Origin: Cyclaneusma minus
Taxonomy: Eukaryota > Ascomycota > Leotiomycetes > Marthamycetales > Marthamycetaceae
Length of the DNA stretch: 64,000 bases
Assembly: GCA_037179335.1 (NCBI GenBank)
Contig: JAKZHN010000004.1
Location: forward strand, 248,001-312,000
Direction: 5' to 3'
Part shown: one piece after another, positions 11,601 through 22,325 of the stretch
How the letters are laid out: each line of letters starts with the position of its first letter
Position numbering within the stretch: position 1 is the stretch's first letter
Translations under genes and position numbers: made by a program
The notes under the pieces: model-generated
The model's input: only the letters and a program-made list of their open reading frames with translations
Database searches by the model: none
What the model was told of the DNA's origin: nothing

Positions 11601-13280
11601 CTCGATGCATGGCCAGTTCCCACAGGCTGCATGAAGTTCAAGATGCATTCTTTGCGGGAGGAACACTTCCCAGCCTCGCCTCAAAACGACTGCTGTATCG
11701 TGAGAGCTCGGCCTGCCTCGAGATCTGCGCAGGGACGCTGCACCCCTGGTGGCGAGGTTGCTTGAAGTCGACGCACGAAACCGACTGTGCCGATGCCATC
11801 ATGTTTCGAAAGAAACCCTGGAATCACAAAGTTCCATGCACAGATCTGCGAAGATCGCAAGATTTCTCCGGCTTCTTAATATAGTACGACGTCGCGGGTA
11901 CCCGACGCTCATGCTACCCTACCCCAGACTCTACAGGTAGGGCTACCAGCGAGGCCACAGTCCGCCCCCTTCAAATAATGATAATGAATGCATACCTCGG
12001 CATGAGCGAAACGGCCGTGCCTCCCTTGGACCTCACTCACTGCTCAGAGATTGAAATGACACGACCTCATGGTTCTAAATCCAGTCCGAGAATGCAGCCT
12101 CAGATCACCCCAGCGCCTCGACGAGGCACGCCGTCGATCTCCCCGGTGAAGCCGGACGTCTCAAAAAGCACCTCGATGAACCAGTCTCACTCACGGTTTT
12201 CTTCTTTCCAATCTCCACCCTTTCTTCAACACATTGAAGAACAAAATGTTGCATATCATTAGCTCGGCAATGTTGCTTCTACTCAGCAGAAGTAATCGAT
12301 CATTATCGAACCTACAACGTCTCACCCACGGGCCACGAACTTCCCCAGATGGAGCTGCGGCAAGCATCCTGCCCGGCCCCCAGCCCAACCGTTGTACAGG
12401 GTGGACATCCGAGCGCTGACCCCTGGCCATACATGGCTGAAGCAAGCATCTGCGGGGCTTAGGGATCTGAAAAGTAGAAACGGGCCCTAGAGGCTAGAGC
12501 AAGGGAATTCAGAGACTGTCGGAGGTACCTTGCCCAGATATCAATAGCTTCTCCAACCGGGCCTTACTAGTAAGTAGTTCTTACAGGTTTATGGTACAAG
12601 ATAAGTCGAATGACTCGAAACATCTTTGGGAAAGCGACTTCCATTAAATTCCACGCATTCACTGATTCAACTTTCTTGCATCAGGCGTTATCTCTAGTTC
12701 CTTGGAAGTCCTTGGAAAGCTATAACATGGACAATTAAGCTCACGTGGAGTAGAAGTGGAGCGAAAATCCCAGGCTTTGTTATGATAAAACAGGTCACAG
12801 GATCACTTCATTTTATCTTTGCTTTCTCGTATTAAGATTTTGCGAATTGGATATTACCTCGCTTACCACCTTGGCAACCATTCTGATATAATATCAGATG
12901 TTTAATACTCCGCAAGCGGCGAAGCGAGGTAGCGCCATCAGGCATTATCCTGAATGTTCATGATGCATTTATTCGACGTCAGCACGTTCCGTTTTATGAC
13001 ATCTCAATTTTCCGAATGTTTACCTGTAAAGTCGTCAAGTTGAAATCTAAGTCTAACGGTGTCGGTTCAACAAAGCTGCCTTTTTAGAGTTTTTTTTTTT
13101 TCAACATAAAAAAACAGATACCAACTTGACAAACTGGTGATGTAGTAAAACTACCACCAGTGCACCACTACCATCCTTTGTATATCCCAATTTCCATGTT
13201 CTCCAGCCCTCCTCTCCCACAATCGATAGTCCTCTCTCAATGAACATCTCTTTCAATCCCCAATATTCTCTTCTTTCATA
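8698..13280. other. 4.6 kb without a supported gene, upstream of the conserved unknown gene
   Basis: Base composition is normal for this genome and not RIP-like. Several frames of 100-200 codons exist on both strands but overlap each other, are Cys/Arg/Ser/Pro rich and show no domain, so I treat them as chance. A long 5' leader and promoter for the gene ending at 8697, or a non-coding transcript, would fit. I cannot show either. Confidence 0.4.
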
Positions 13281-13631
13281 ATGACGTCCACAACATTGCA
13301 ACTTGCACTTGATATTCACGATCTGCGCATCATCCAAACTTCGGAGTGGCATCGGCGCTATCCCAACATCCATCGAATCCTAATTTCCGAGTATCGCCGA
13401 AATGCCATGGGAGAATACGACGTTGTACGCAGAGGGGACCGTGTCTGGCGCTGCGTTGCACCAGCTACATGTATAGTCAAAACGGTCGGCGGACCTTCTA
13501 GAAACACGCTAGAAGCCTGGTCCTGCATATCAGCTACTAGGGACCTTGACCCTGTCGATCAGAGGTCTCAGGTAGATATATTTGGGATGGATCATGGAGG
13601 TGGAATGGGGAAGGTCATGGTGGTGTGGTGA
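13281..13631 (+). CDS. possible small hypothetical protein (116 aa)
   Basis: This ATG-initiated frame begins with MTSTTLQLALDIHDLRII and ends VMVVW. The first two thirds have a plausible amino-acid mix (HRILISEYRRNAMGEYDVV). No family is recognised, and a minus-strand frame overlaps it. It may equally be chance, since the surrounding 5 kb has no gene. Confidence 0.22.
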   Translation: MTSTTLQLALDIHDLRIIQTSEWHRRYPNIHRILISEYRRNAMGEYDVVRRGDRVWRCVAPATCIVKTVGGPSRNTLEAWSCISATRDLDPVDQRSQVDIFGMDHGGGMGKVMVVW

Positions 13632-14262
13632 TGCGATGGGATGGCACAGGAACGTGGCTGGCATGGGATGATCAATTAATATCTGAGCCGTCGAAGCCCC
13701 AAGCGAACTGTCTTGTGAGGAGGGGTGGGTGAGGTGACAACGGTTCGGTGGGAAGCATCGTGCGTGGCTTCGGATTCAGTTTTTTCAATAATTTTCATAG
13801 TTCTACGACGGCAGCTAAGAAGACAGCTCCTTTCAAAGCGGCCACTGTTCGATGTTTCGGCAGGTCCTTCCAGACGGAAAATTCAGCACGCGTAAAGCTG
13901 CTGGAGAGGGGTTTGTCAAAGTCAAGGACTTCGAGCATGGCGGCATGGACCAAGGCGTCTCGCTATTCGGAATCTGGCCTGGATCCGGAATCCGGCACTA
14001 CAATATGTCCGGAAGGTCGTGGAAATCCGGGCGTTGAGCCGCATGCTAGGAACAGTGCCGTCTCCCTTGATCCGGACGACCAGTGCCACTGGATTCACCT
14101 GGCGAAAGGCTCACCGTCCCGACAAGTCTGGCCTACATCAATAGGTCTTTCCGGGTTTGTGGCTGTTCTCGAGACCGTAAAAATATGGCCGACAAAATCA
14201 CCACTCCAGTTTCAAGCCAAGAATGCCCTGAATGTTCGTACTTGATACATAATATACACGTT

Positions 14263-15322
14263 CTATCTCTTGACCCAGGCAGGCATCTTGCGTGCCTTGA
14301 GATGACCTGGCTTCTTTCTCTCCACTCTTCTGGGGTCTCTGGTAACAACACCAGCTAAATATGAAGGTCAGCAGTGGTACAACCAGGACGAGCTTTGAGC
14401 GCAGTTTCAATCCTGGCTTGCTCGGAGACCATTGAACTGGGAAGAAAGCACACATACCTCTTCGTAATGCTGGCTTCAGAAGCGGCTCATGAGCCATCAA
14501 CGCCTTCGACACGGCCAATGCCAAAGCCTCCGCCTGTCCTGTAGTACCTCCTCCCCTGCACAGCGCCCAAATATTATACTTGTCGATTCTCTCAGTCGCC
14601 TTCAATGCCCAAATAGCAGTTTCCCGGTCATGAACCCTCCCAAAGAATTCAGCCAAATTCTTGCCATTCACCAAAACCTCGCCCGTACCCTCGACAACCC
14701 AAGCCCTTGCCGTAGAAGATTTCCTCTTGCCAACACCAAGCGTCCTCCCAAACCTATCCACGGGAATTGGCTTCGCCTTGTTGAGGAACGGATCGATATC
14801 TCGCTTGTACTGCTGCAGCACAAGCTTCACCTCGTGCGGCATGCAGGATTGCTCGATACGGTTCAGGCGGTGCAGAACATCGAGAATGCGGTGGTACTTG
14901 GATGACTTTGTGGGCTCGCCGACAATGGTTCGGTACTCGGACAGAGTCCGCCATGCCACTCGAGGAGCCTGGCCTGGCTTGACGACGGGGAGATCGATGA
15001 ATTTTGCCAACAGCCGGCGGAGGAAAAGGAGGTTATCGGTGAAGTTGGGCTTCGCGGTGAAGTAGGATGGCGACGCGGGCACGACGCGAGCCCATGATGG
15101 TTTGTTCGATTCTTTTGGCGCCTCGGGATTCAGCGGGTCGCCGAGCTCTTCGTCTGGGAATGCGATTTCGGGGGCGGCAATGGCGGAGCGCGTTGAGGTC
15201 GCGGAGAGAGGGCGGGAAGTCTGGGGAGAGAAAAGCTGCTGGTGTCGCGGGCGTATTGGGAGGATGACCCGGCGGCTGGCCGTACAGACAGGCAAGCCTG
15301 TCAAGCGGAATGGATTTCGCAT
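14263..15322 (-). CDS. MRPS9: mitochondrial small-subunit ribosomal protein uS9m (MRPS9)
   Basis: Two exons (15322-14458 and 14354-14263) give 318 residues. Residues 1-~50 form an Arg/Ser-rich mitochondrial presequence. A fungal mitochondrial-specific region follows, and then the uS9 core (TLGVGKRKSSTARAWVVEG, GRVHDRETAIWALKAT, GGGTTGQAEALALAVSKAL). After the intron (donor GTATGT, acceptor TTTAG) the exon gives the canonical basic tail, RDPRRVERKKPGHLKARKM ending in KR. That C-terminal tail reaches the P-site tRNA in ribosomes, so the small second exon is functionally essential. Without splicing the frame would run into intron sequence, so the splice is needed. The gene is divergent from the elongation factor gene to its right. 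Confidence 0.95.
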
Positions 15323-16029
15323 TTCGGGGACGCTGTAGCGCAGGTGCGCTTCAATGGGGCTTGTGGAAACACGGCGACGGCGAGCACGAGAATTGAGGTT
15401 GTTCGGATTCGAGATTCTTCCCGCTTACATAATAATGGTCATTCCGCGACACCACCAAATGGCTCCACGGACACCGTGCCGCGTGCTGTCGATATCAAAA
15501 GTGACTTGAGAAGACCATATAAGATTAAAGAAATCCATTGAATAATTAGAAGAAATCCTAAAAATTGAAAACAACCCGAATTCAGAGAAGAATCAAACAA
15601 CAAGAACAAGCAATAGTTATAGATAGTTTAAGTAATCTGGGAAGCGAATGGTCTCGAGATTAATGGTTTAAATAACTGAGAAGTGAGAACCATCCAAGCA
15701 ACTGGGAATAATTCAAGTATCTGAAGAAAGCCCAAATAATTTGTGTAGATCTCAAGGATTATGAATAGTCCAAACAATGGAAACATGGAAGATGATTGGA
15801 AACAACTTCAGAGAGCTTGGAGGAGGAATTGGTGTTGTCCGGGGAGAGCCGTTCCCTGGCCTTGGGCTTCCGTTTAGGCAGGAAGTCGGCTCGACCAATA
15901 GCAAGCTTGCACGCGGGGCTTAGCGCCTACCAAAATTCTCAGTCACAAAGCTGCGCAGCCCCTCCTCGTCAACATCCAAACAACACATTCCACATTCACA
16001 ACTCCACGAATCTGCCACCTGCATTCAAG
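15323..16029. promoter_or_regulatory. divergent promoter region between MRPS9 and eEF1B-gamma
   Basis: A 707 bp spacer serves both start codons. About 15,540-15,790 is A-rich and contains loosely repeated GTTTAAGTAATCTGGGAAG-like units (for example near 15,626, 15,666 and 15,690). The 60 bp before the EF ATG are pyrimidine-rich (cctcctcgtcaacatcc), as is common for highly expressed fungal translation genes. No transcription factor site can be named with confidence. Confidence 0.45.
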
Positions 16030-17513
16030 ATGGCCTTCGGAAAGCTGTACACCTTCCCGGTATGCTCCCACTGGCCCCATTGACCGCTAGACGATAGCTT
16101 TCTGACTTTTGGCAAAAGGGTAACTCCCGCTCCACTGCCATCAAGGCTGTGGCCAAGGCCAACAACCTCGAGCTCGAGGTCGTCGATGTCACGCCTGGCA
16201 GCCCCTCCCCCGAGCACCTGAAGCTCAACCCTCTCGGAAAGGTTCCCACCTTCGTCGGCGAGGATGGCTTCGTCCTCACTGAGTGCATTGCCATCGCTGT
16301 GTACAGTAAGCGAAGCTTTCCTGCCTCTGCCCCTCCCTTGCCCATACACACGCAAGCCTGCTATGATGAGAATTACAGTCAACAGTTATCCCTGTCTAAA
16401 TCTTCTATGTTGAGTTCAATAATTAGACTCTGAGCACCTATTTGCCATGACTCTTGTTCAACTTCAGATGTTTGGAAGCTCTCAGCTAACAGCCTTGCAG
16501 TCACCTCCCAGAACGAGAAGACCGGTCTCTTGGGAACCACTAAGCAGTCCTACGCATCCATCCTCCGCCAGATGAGCTTCTTCAACACCGAGGTTCTTCC
16601 TCCTCTTGGAGCTTGGTTCCAGCCTCTCGTTGGCCGCGTGCCCTACAACAAGAAGAACGTTGACGAGGCTGCCGCCAAGACCAACAAAGCCATCTCCGTC
16701 GTTGAGGAGCACCTCCTCCACAACACCTACCTTGTTGGCGAGCGTGTCACCCTGGCCGATCTGTTCGCCGCCGGTCTCGTCTCCCGCGGATTCGAGTTCG
16801 TCTTCGACAAGGCATGGCGCGCCAAGTACCCCAACTTCACCCGTTGGTACGAGACCGTGTACAACCAGCCCATCTACTCCGCTGTTGTTGACAAGCTCAA
16901 CCTCATCGATGAGGCTGTCAAGTACACCCCTCCCAAGAAGGAGCCTGCCCCCAAGAAGGAGACCCCCAAGGCTGCCCCTAAGAAGGAAGTCGAGGAGGAA
17001 GAGGAGGAGGCCCCCGCCGCCCCCAAGCCCAAGCACCCCTTGGAGTCTCTCCCCAAGGCCACCTTGCCTCTGGATGAGTGGAAGCGCCAGTACTCCAACA
17101 GCGACACCCCCGATGCTCTCAAGTGGTTCTGGGAGAACTACAACCCTGAGGAGTACTCCCTGTGGAAGGTCGACTACAAGTACAACGACGAGCTCACCCA
17201 GGTCTTCATGACCTCCAACTTGATTGGAGGTTTCTTCGCTCGTCTCGAGGCCTCGCGCAAGTACATCTTCGGATGTGCTTCCGTGTACGGTCAGGCCAAC
17301 GACTCCGTCATCCAGGGCGCTTTCGTCATCCGCGGCCAGGAGGCTCTCCCCGCCTTCGACGTGGCTCCTGACTACGAGAGCTACGAGTTCACCAAGCTCG
17401 ACGCCACCAAGCCCGAGGACAAGGAGTTTGTCAACGAGCAGTGGACCTGGGAGAAGCCCATCACCGTTGGCGGCAAGGAATACCCCTGGGCTGATGGCAA
17501 GGTTTTCAAGTAG
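16030..17513 (+). CDS. translation elongation factor 1-gamma (eEF1B gamma)
   Basis: Three exons (16030-16059, 16119-16305, 16501-17513) encode 409 residues, the usual length. An N-terminal GST-like domain (residues 2-~80, GKLYTFP / GNSRSTAIKAVAKANNLE) is followed by a GST C-terminal domain (LVGERVTLADLFAAGLVSR). Next come a Lys/Pro/Glu-rich hinge (KKEPAPKKETPKAAPKKEVE) and the EF1G C-terminal domain (~250-409, ALKWFWENYNPEEYSLWKV). It scaffolds the eEF1B exchange factor that recharges eEF1A with GTP. Exon 1 is only 10 codons. Codon use is strongly biased to C-ending codons, fitting very high expression. The second intron is longer (about 195 nt) than others here. Confidence 0.97.
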
Positions 17514-18019
17514 AGTACTGGCTGCTAGACTGTTTTAAAATGGTTTTTAGAAGTATGGTACCGCTTGGGCCCTACTCAGCGATACGAATTCATGCACAGA
17601 TAGATAATGAAGTATGAATGGTCAACGTTTTGTTTTGTTTTGATGCTTGTGAAATTCAACGCGATACAATCTTTACCAGCTATTTCGCAAGAATCAAGGT
17701 TGGGTTGGGTATCATCGTTCTTTGAAACATATGTACAGAGTGAAACAGAAGTGAAAGCCCCCTTAGCTCTGAGAATCCCTAGAAACTCCCCAGTAGCATA
17801 TGTACCGAGAGTCCATGGCATGCTAGCTGAGGACATGCTATTCCATCCTTCATCCTCCATGTCAGCTTCGGAATGCTTTGCGCATGTTCAACTGCATCAA
17901 GTCGAAAAACCGACCTGACTGACGCACTGACTGCGTAAGGGACCCATCTCAGCAGCTCAGCGGTATGGGTACTGAAATTGAAGGGAATTCCCTTAAGACG
18001 AGAGCCAAACCAACATGAT

Positions 18020-18315
18020 GTGCCAGAGAGGTGAAAAACAGTCGAGAATGCCATGCAAACCATGATTGCATATATACTTTGACATGCAAAGAGAGGTATG
18101 CATAACACACATAGCAGATAACTCTGTGAATTTGTATGCGCACCGGCTTCTTCCCACGGTATAAGCAAGGTGCCAGAGAGGTGATAAACAGTCGAGAAGG
18201 CGTGCCAACCATGATTGCAATATACTTTGACAAGAAAAGAGAGGTATGCATAACACACATAGCAGAGAACTCTGTGAATGTGTATGCGCACCGTCTTCTT
18301 GCCACGGTACAAGCA
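18020..18315. repeat. two-copy tandem repeat, 150 bp period
   Basis: Copy 1 starts at about 18,020 and copy 2 at about 18,170. Both read gtgccagagaggtga, then a cagtcgaga block, then gaggtatgcataacacac, then a gcaccg/cacggta end. They differ by scattered substitutions and one or two small indels. The array lies 3' of eEF1B-gamma and 3' of the NIF-domain gene, so between convergent gene ends. The rest of 17,514-18,378 shows nothing else. Confidence 0.85.
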
Positions 18316-18378
18316 AGCACTCTAGGGACAGGCAAACATGAACGAACGGATCATGTTCAGACGGATTGCTGCACTTGC

Positions 18379-20417
18379 TCAGCGCCTCCATGGCGGCAAG
18401 CTTCCAAGCTGCTGAGGCCAGTCTTGATTGCTTCGTCCGGCATTGTTCTGGGGAGGCATCTGGGGAGGCATCTGTTGGGGATAGAATTGGTAGTTTCCGT
18501 CGCTGCCTTGAACCCAGCCAGACTGTTCAGCATTAGCGCCCATGTTGTTGTTGTTGTAACTGTACGAAGAACGGCTGTCGCGATCATTGCCTGAACGGTA
18601 AGCATCACCACCTTGTCCCACGGAACGCATCCCATTGTCATAGCCGTTGTATTGTTGGGCTGGAGGGCGTGTGAAGCCACCGCTTCCATTGGGATGGGCT
18701 CGATCGTCACGGCTGAGCCGGTGGCGGCGGGACGACGAACGATGAGAGTCTCCGGTTCCCGTGGGATAGAAGCCCCCGTTTTGCTTGTTGCCGTAGCCTC
18801 CAGCCATTCTTTCGTCGCGTTGATAGGGGTTATTCATTTGGCGAGGAGGGTCTGGATAGGACGGTGCAGGCTGGCTGTATGATGAAGCCTCCTGCATTCC
18901 AGCAGAGATTGGGCCTGGTGGTGGCGGGGATGGTGAGTCTTGTCCTGTGCGGTCAGAAACGTCCATACTGTTCGCCGGGTCTATTGCTACAGGAGCTGCT
19001 TTCTTGGGACCTCGTTTCTTCTTGCGCTTTACTGGAGCGGCTTGAGGGTCATCGGTCTGCTGAGGATTCGTGTCGGTGTTGGGCATACTGTAAAGACTGT
19101 CCCAGGGTTGTCTAGATATCTTCAGTTATCTCGTTCTTTGAAGTTTTCTTATTCTTGACAATATGGATAGACAAACTTACGCGGTAGCATTTTCAGTAGG
19201 TCTGAAAGGGTGCTCACGCATATACGAGCTGACATTTCCCTGAAACTTCAAGATCTCGAGATACTGAGCAACCTGGTTCAGCGTACCATTGTCCTTAACC
19301 CCGTCTCCCACAAACTCTGGAAGCTGAATGAGATTGTAGGGCTCACTTCGGGCTTTCTCAACAGAGTCATCAATGAGGACTGTGTTGTACTGACTCCAGA
19401 ACTGACCAGGCTCGTGCGGCGGCATGCCGATGGGCGAGTGCGGCTGGCCGTTGATGGCACTGTTTCCCCAGACAGCGCTGAGACGCTTGTACACTTGCAC
19501 AGACAGATCGTAATCTCTAGCTGAAAGACCACACTGCTCTCGAGCCCAGATAGCTATTGGCTTCTGGCTTGGGCTAAAGAGCTTCTGGCACATGGCATTG
19601 ACGTTGATGCCTTTGGCCGATGACCAGACCATAACTTGGAAATGGGCAAAGACATAGTTGAGAAAGTGCTTAGTGTCGGGCCGGGCGCTGAAGTTGTGGC
19701 CTTTTCTAGGTCGGTATAAAAGCGTACCATTCAAATCAAGGATGATCAGAATGGTTCGCGGAGTACCGTAGCGAGAAGGATCTTCCAGAGCCTGTGCGAA
19801 GTACTGGTCGGATGCCTCAGGGACTATGCAATAGGTCAGCAACAAGAAGAGATGGTAGATACAAACATGAAAGACTCACCGCCACCGGATTCCTTGCTGG
19901 GTGGTACTTTGGTCTTTCCCCACTTCTTCTTCGCAGACTCAGACTCAGATGCATGTTGAACCAAAGCCTGGGGGGTTTGAGGAGGCAGAGGTGGTGGTAC
20001 TGCAGCAGAAGAAATCGAAGTCAAGGGAACGCCACCTCCGTCGTCAGAGTCCACATCGGACTCCACGTCGAGGACAACTTCACCTGGATTGCGACCAACT
20101 GCCAAAGGGATATAATCGGCGGGTCCATCTGAATTGCCACTAGCTACCAGAGGGATGTAATTGGCGGGCTCCTGGTGACCAAACTGGGGAGTAGTGTGGT
20201 TTATCATTGTATGGTCGACAGGTGCCGGCTGCGGCTCTGACTGCTGTGTCTGTGATGTCGAGAAAGCGGGATCTTCAGATGCGATACCGGGAGCAGCCGG
20301 AGCAGAGGTAGATGCAAGATTGGCATTCAGCGCGTTACCATAGTTAAGCCGGTTTCTGCGGTGTTTGTGAGTGCGTTTCTTCTTCACGCGATCCTGGGTC
20401 GCGAAGTTGTCGGCCAT
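18379..20417 (-). CDS. FCP1/NLI-interacting-factor-like phosphatase-domain protein with altered DxD motif
   Basis: Three exons (20417-19880, 19823-19181, 19087-18379) give about 629 residues. The start is MADNFATQ at 20417; an in-frame extension upstream lacks coding character. Residues 1-~180 are disordered with a Lys/Arg-rich start (KKKRTHKHRRNR, a likely nuclear signal). Residues ~205-375 form an FCP1/NIF domain: ILIILDLNGTLLYRP, VMVWSSAKGINV, then TVLIDDSVEKA. The C-terminal ~235 residues are basic then Gly/Asn/Tyr rich. In active HAD-type CTD phosphatases the first motif is DxDxT; here the second Asp is Asn (DLNGT), while the downstream IDD acidic pair remains. It may be a pseudophosphatase or a Tim50/Nem1-like scaffold; the nuclear-type signal argues against Tim50. 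Confidence 0.87.
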
Positions 20418-20841
20418 GATGGTTGGTTGAAGGCAGGGCCGCCCGACAGAGTTCGCAAGGTAGGAGAGGTGGTGTTGTTGTCTGAGGAGAGAACAAGCTA
20501 CGGACGCGAAGTGTAGGCCATGGCGGACCGCTGCCAGTCTCCCTAGCAGCATACAAGCGATACTATTCGCTTAACTTGTTTTGATTTCTGTTTGACCGAC
20601 ATTAATGGTTAAGCGCGACATACGACAAGAATATATGAATCTGTGGTGGTGGTGAAGCAGCCGTGCACACACTCAGCCTCGCCCCCACCAAAATCTTTGT
20701 CTTCGCGTATGGGGAAGGCGGTGAGTGCCCGGATTCCTGGTGAAGAAGCGCCTTCTGCCGCAGCTCCCAAAATATCCGCAATGTTATTGCGCTTCTCCCA
20801 AATTCAGTGACACAACGATAAATTTTCCCACTTTCAAAGAA
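20418..20841. promoter_or_regulatory. divergent promoter between the NIF-domain gene and RRP36
   Basis: This 424 bp spacer separates two oppositely oriented start codons. It contains the reverse-strand 5' leader of the NIF-domain gene. No specific site can be named. Confidence 0.4.
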
Positions 20842-21939
20842 ATGTCCGCACTCAAGAGATCTCACCCTGGCTCGGCCCTGGGTCGCCGAGTGCGACCAAG
20901 GCGCGAGTTAAGTCCTGAAGGTGTGGAATCTCTGCTTGTCACGCCCGTGTATGGCAGTAACTAATTACATTGCAGACGAACTCGATTCTGGCAGCGAGAG
21001 CCCCGACACTATCCACAATTCGCGAAAGGACGCCGAATCAGTAGGTCCAAACGTAGTAGCAGATTGCGCAACCCTTGGCTTACAATGGTAAACAGGAACC
21101 GGGGACGTCAGATGCTGAAAGCGACGAGGATGCTGTTTCGCAAGAAGATGTACGTGCAGAAAGCGAATATCCTGACGTTCTCTATATTGACTATCTCATA
21201 GGACGAGTCTGCATCAGATGTTTCTGAAAACGACCTGGGCGGCGCTTCAGCCGATGCCTCTGCTATCTCATTCGGCGCATTAGCAAAAGCCCAAGTCAGT
21301 CTCAATGCCCCCGGAAAGAGCAGGAAAGCAAAAGCCTCGGAAGACGAAGAGTTCTGGAAGAACAACGAGGCCCTCGAACGAAAAGCCGGCAACAAATCCC
21401 GTCCAGACCATAGCCGCTCGAATAAGCACGCGCCAACCGAGCTGTCAAGCAAGAAGGCAGTTTCGAGAAAACGAGAAGTGGTACCAGTGGTTCAGAGGAA
21501 AGCGCGAGATCCCAGATTCGAATCGCTGAGCGGCGAATTAGACGAATTAAGAGCCAGGAAAGCGTATAGCTTTCTGGACGAGTACCGTGAGTCGGAACTG
21601 GCAGAGCTGAAAGCCGATCTCAAGAAGGCAAAGGACGACGAGACCAAGGAGAGGCTGAAACGAGTCATATTGTCGATGACATCCAAGATGAAGGCCCAGG
21701 CTCGAAAGGACAAGGAGAGGGAGATCTTGGAGAAGCACCGGAAGGAAGAAAAGGAGAAGGTCAAGCAGGGCAAGCAGCCCTTCTACTTGAAGAAGGCCGA
21801 GCAGAAGAAGCGGGTGCTGCTGGATCAATTCCAAGGACTGAAAGGGAAGCAGTTGGATCACGTTATCGAACGGAGGCGGAAGAAGCTTGCGGCGAAGGAG
21901 AAGAAGAGTATGCCCATGGAGAGAAGGGCTACAGAGTGA
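20842..21939 (+). CDS. RRP36: rRNA biogenesis protein RRP36
   Basis: Four exons (20842-20920, 20976-21040, 21096-21149, 21202-21939) give 311 residues. The N-terminal third is acidic and Ser-rich (PDTIHNSRKDAES, DAESDEDAVSQED). The RRP36 domain starts near residue 165 with the signature KARDPRFESLSGELDE and YSFLDEYRESEL. It continues as a long Lys/Glu-rich helix (LKADLKKAKDDETKERLKR) and ends with KQPFYLKKAEQKKRVLLDQF and RRRKKLAAKEKK. The family acts in the SSU processome at the early cleavages that release 18S rRNA, in the nucleolus. The three small introns have good GT/AG ends and preserve frame. The mix of acidic and basic low-complexity is typical for nucleolar proteins. Confidence 0.93.
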
Positions 21940-22325
21940 TAGTCGAGGGCATATCAGAACCTGCAATGATACCACTCCAGGCAATATTGAAGTTTCCTGG
22001 CTCCTGAAGTCCCCTTAGATGGTGTATACGTCGTCTTGATCCGGAAAATTCAGCCCGCAGCAGCACCAACATGCGCATATGTAGTGGGAATAAGAACGAC
22101 ATGAATCCTGGATCTCGATAGTCTCTCGATATCAAGGCAGCGAGGTCCTTTGATTTGTTAAACATGAATTGTATAGATTGTCAACTTCCTAGCCTCGCCA
22201 CAAAGTGGCTGGTCAACCCGTGCTCCCCGCCACCCAGGCTCCAGCGCGCATCACCTTAAACCAACTCCCCTTGTCCCCAGCTCTTCCTCCCACAACCCAC
22301 CCACCACTTCCAGCACACCGTCACC
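21940..22325. other. intergenic, RRP36 3' end to KIN17-type gene
   Basis: There is no gene here. The last 100 bp are very C-rich (accttaaaccaactccccttgtcccc and following), the pyrimidine-rich leader expected before the ATG at 22326. Confidence 0.4.

Noticed and set aside
10066..11770. Several overlapping frames of 100-160 codons on both strands
   Set aside because: Mutually overlapping, Cys/Arg/Ser rich, no splice-linked continuation and no recognised motif.
13748..14245. 165-codon plus-strand frame next to MRPS9
   Set aside because: It runs into the 3' region of MRPS9 on the other strand and has no recognisable domain.
18136..18594. Frames across the 150 bp tandem repeat
   Set aside because: Open in several frames because the repeat lacks stops; not coding-like.
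19177..19845. Assignment of the NIF-domain protein as Tim50
   Set aside because: No mitochondrial presequence or membrane helix before the domain; the N-terminus is a basic nuclear-type signal and the C-terminal extension is unlike Tim50.
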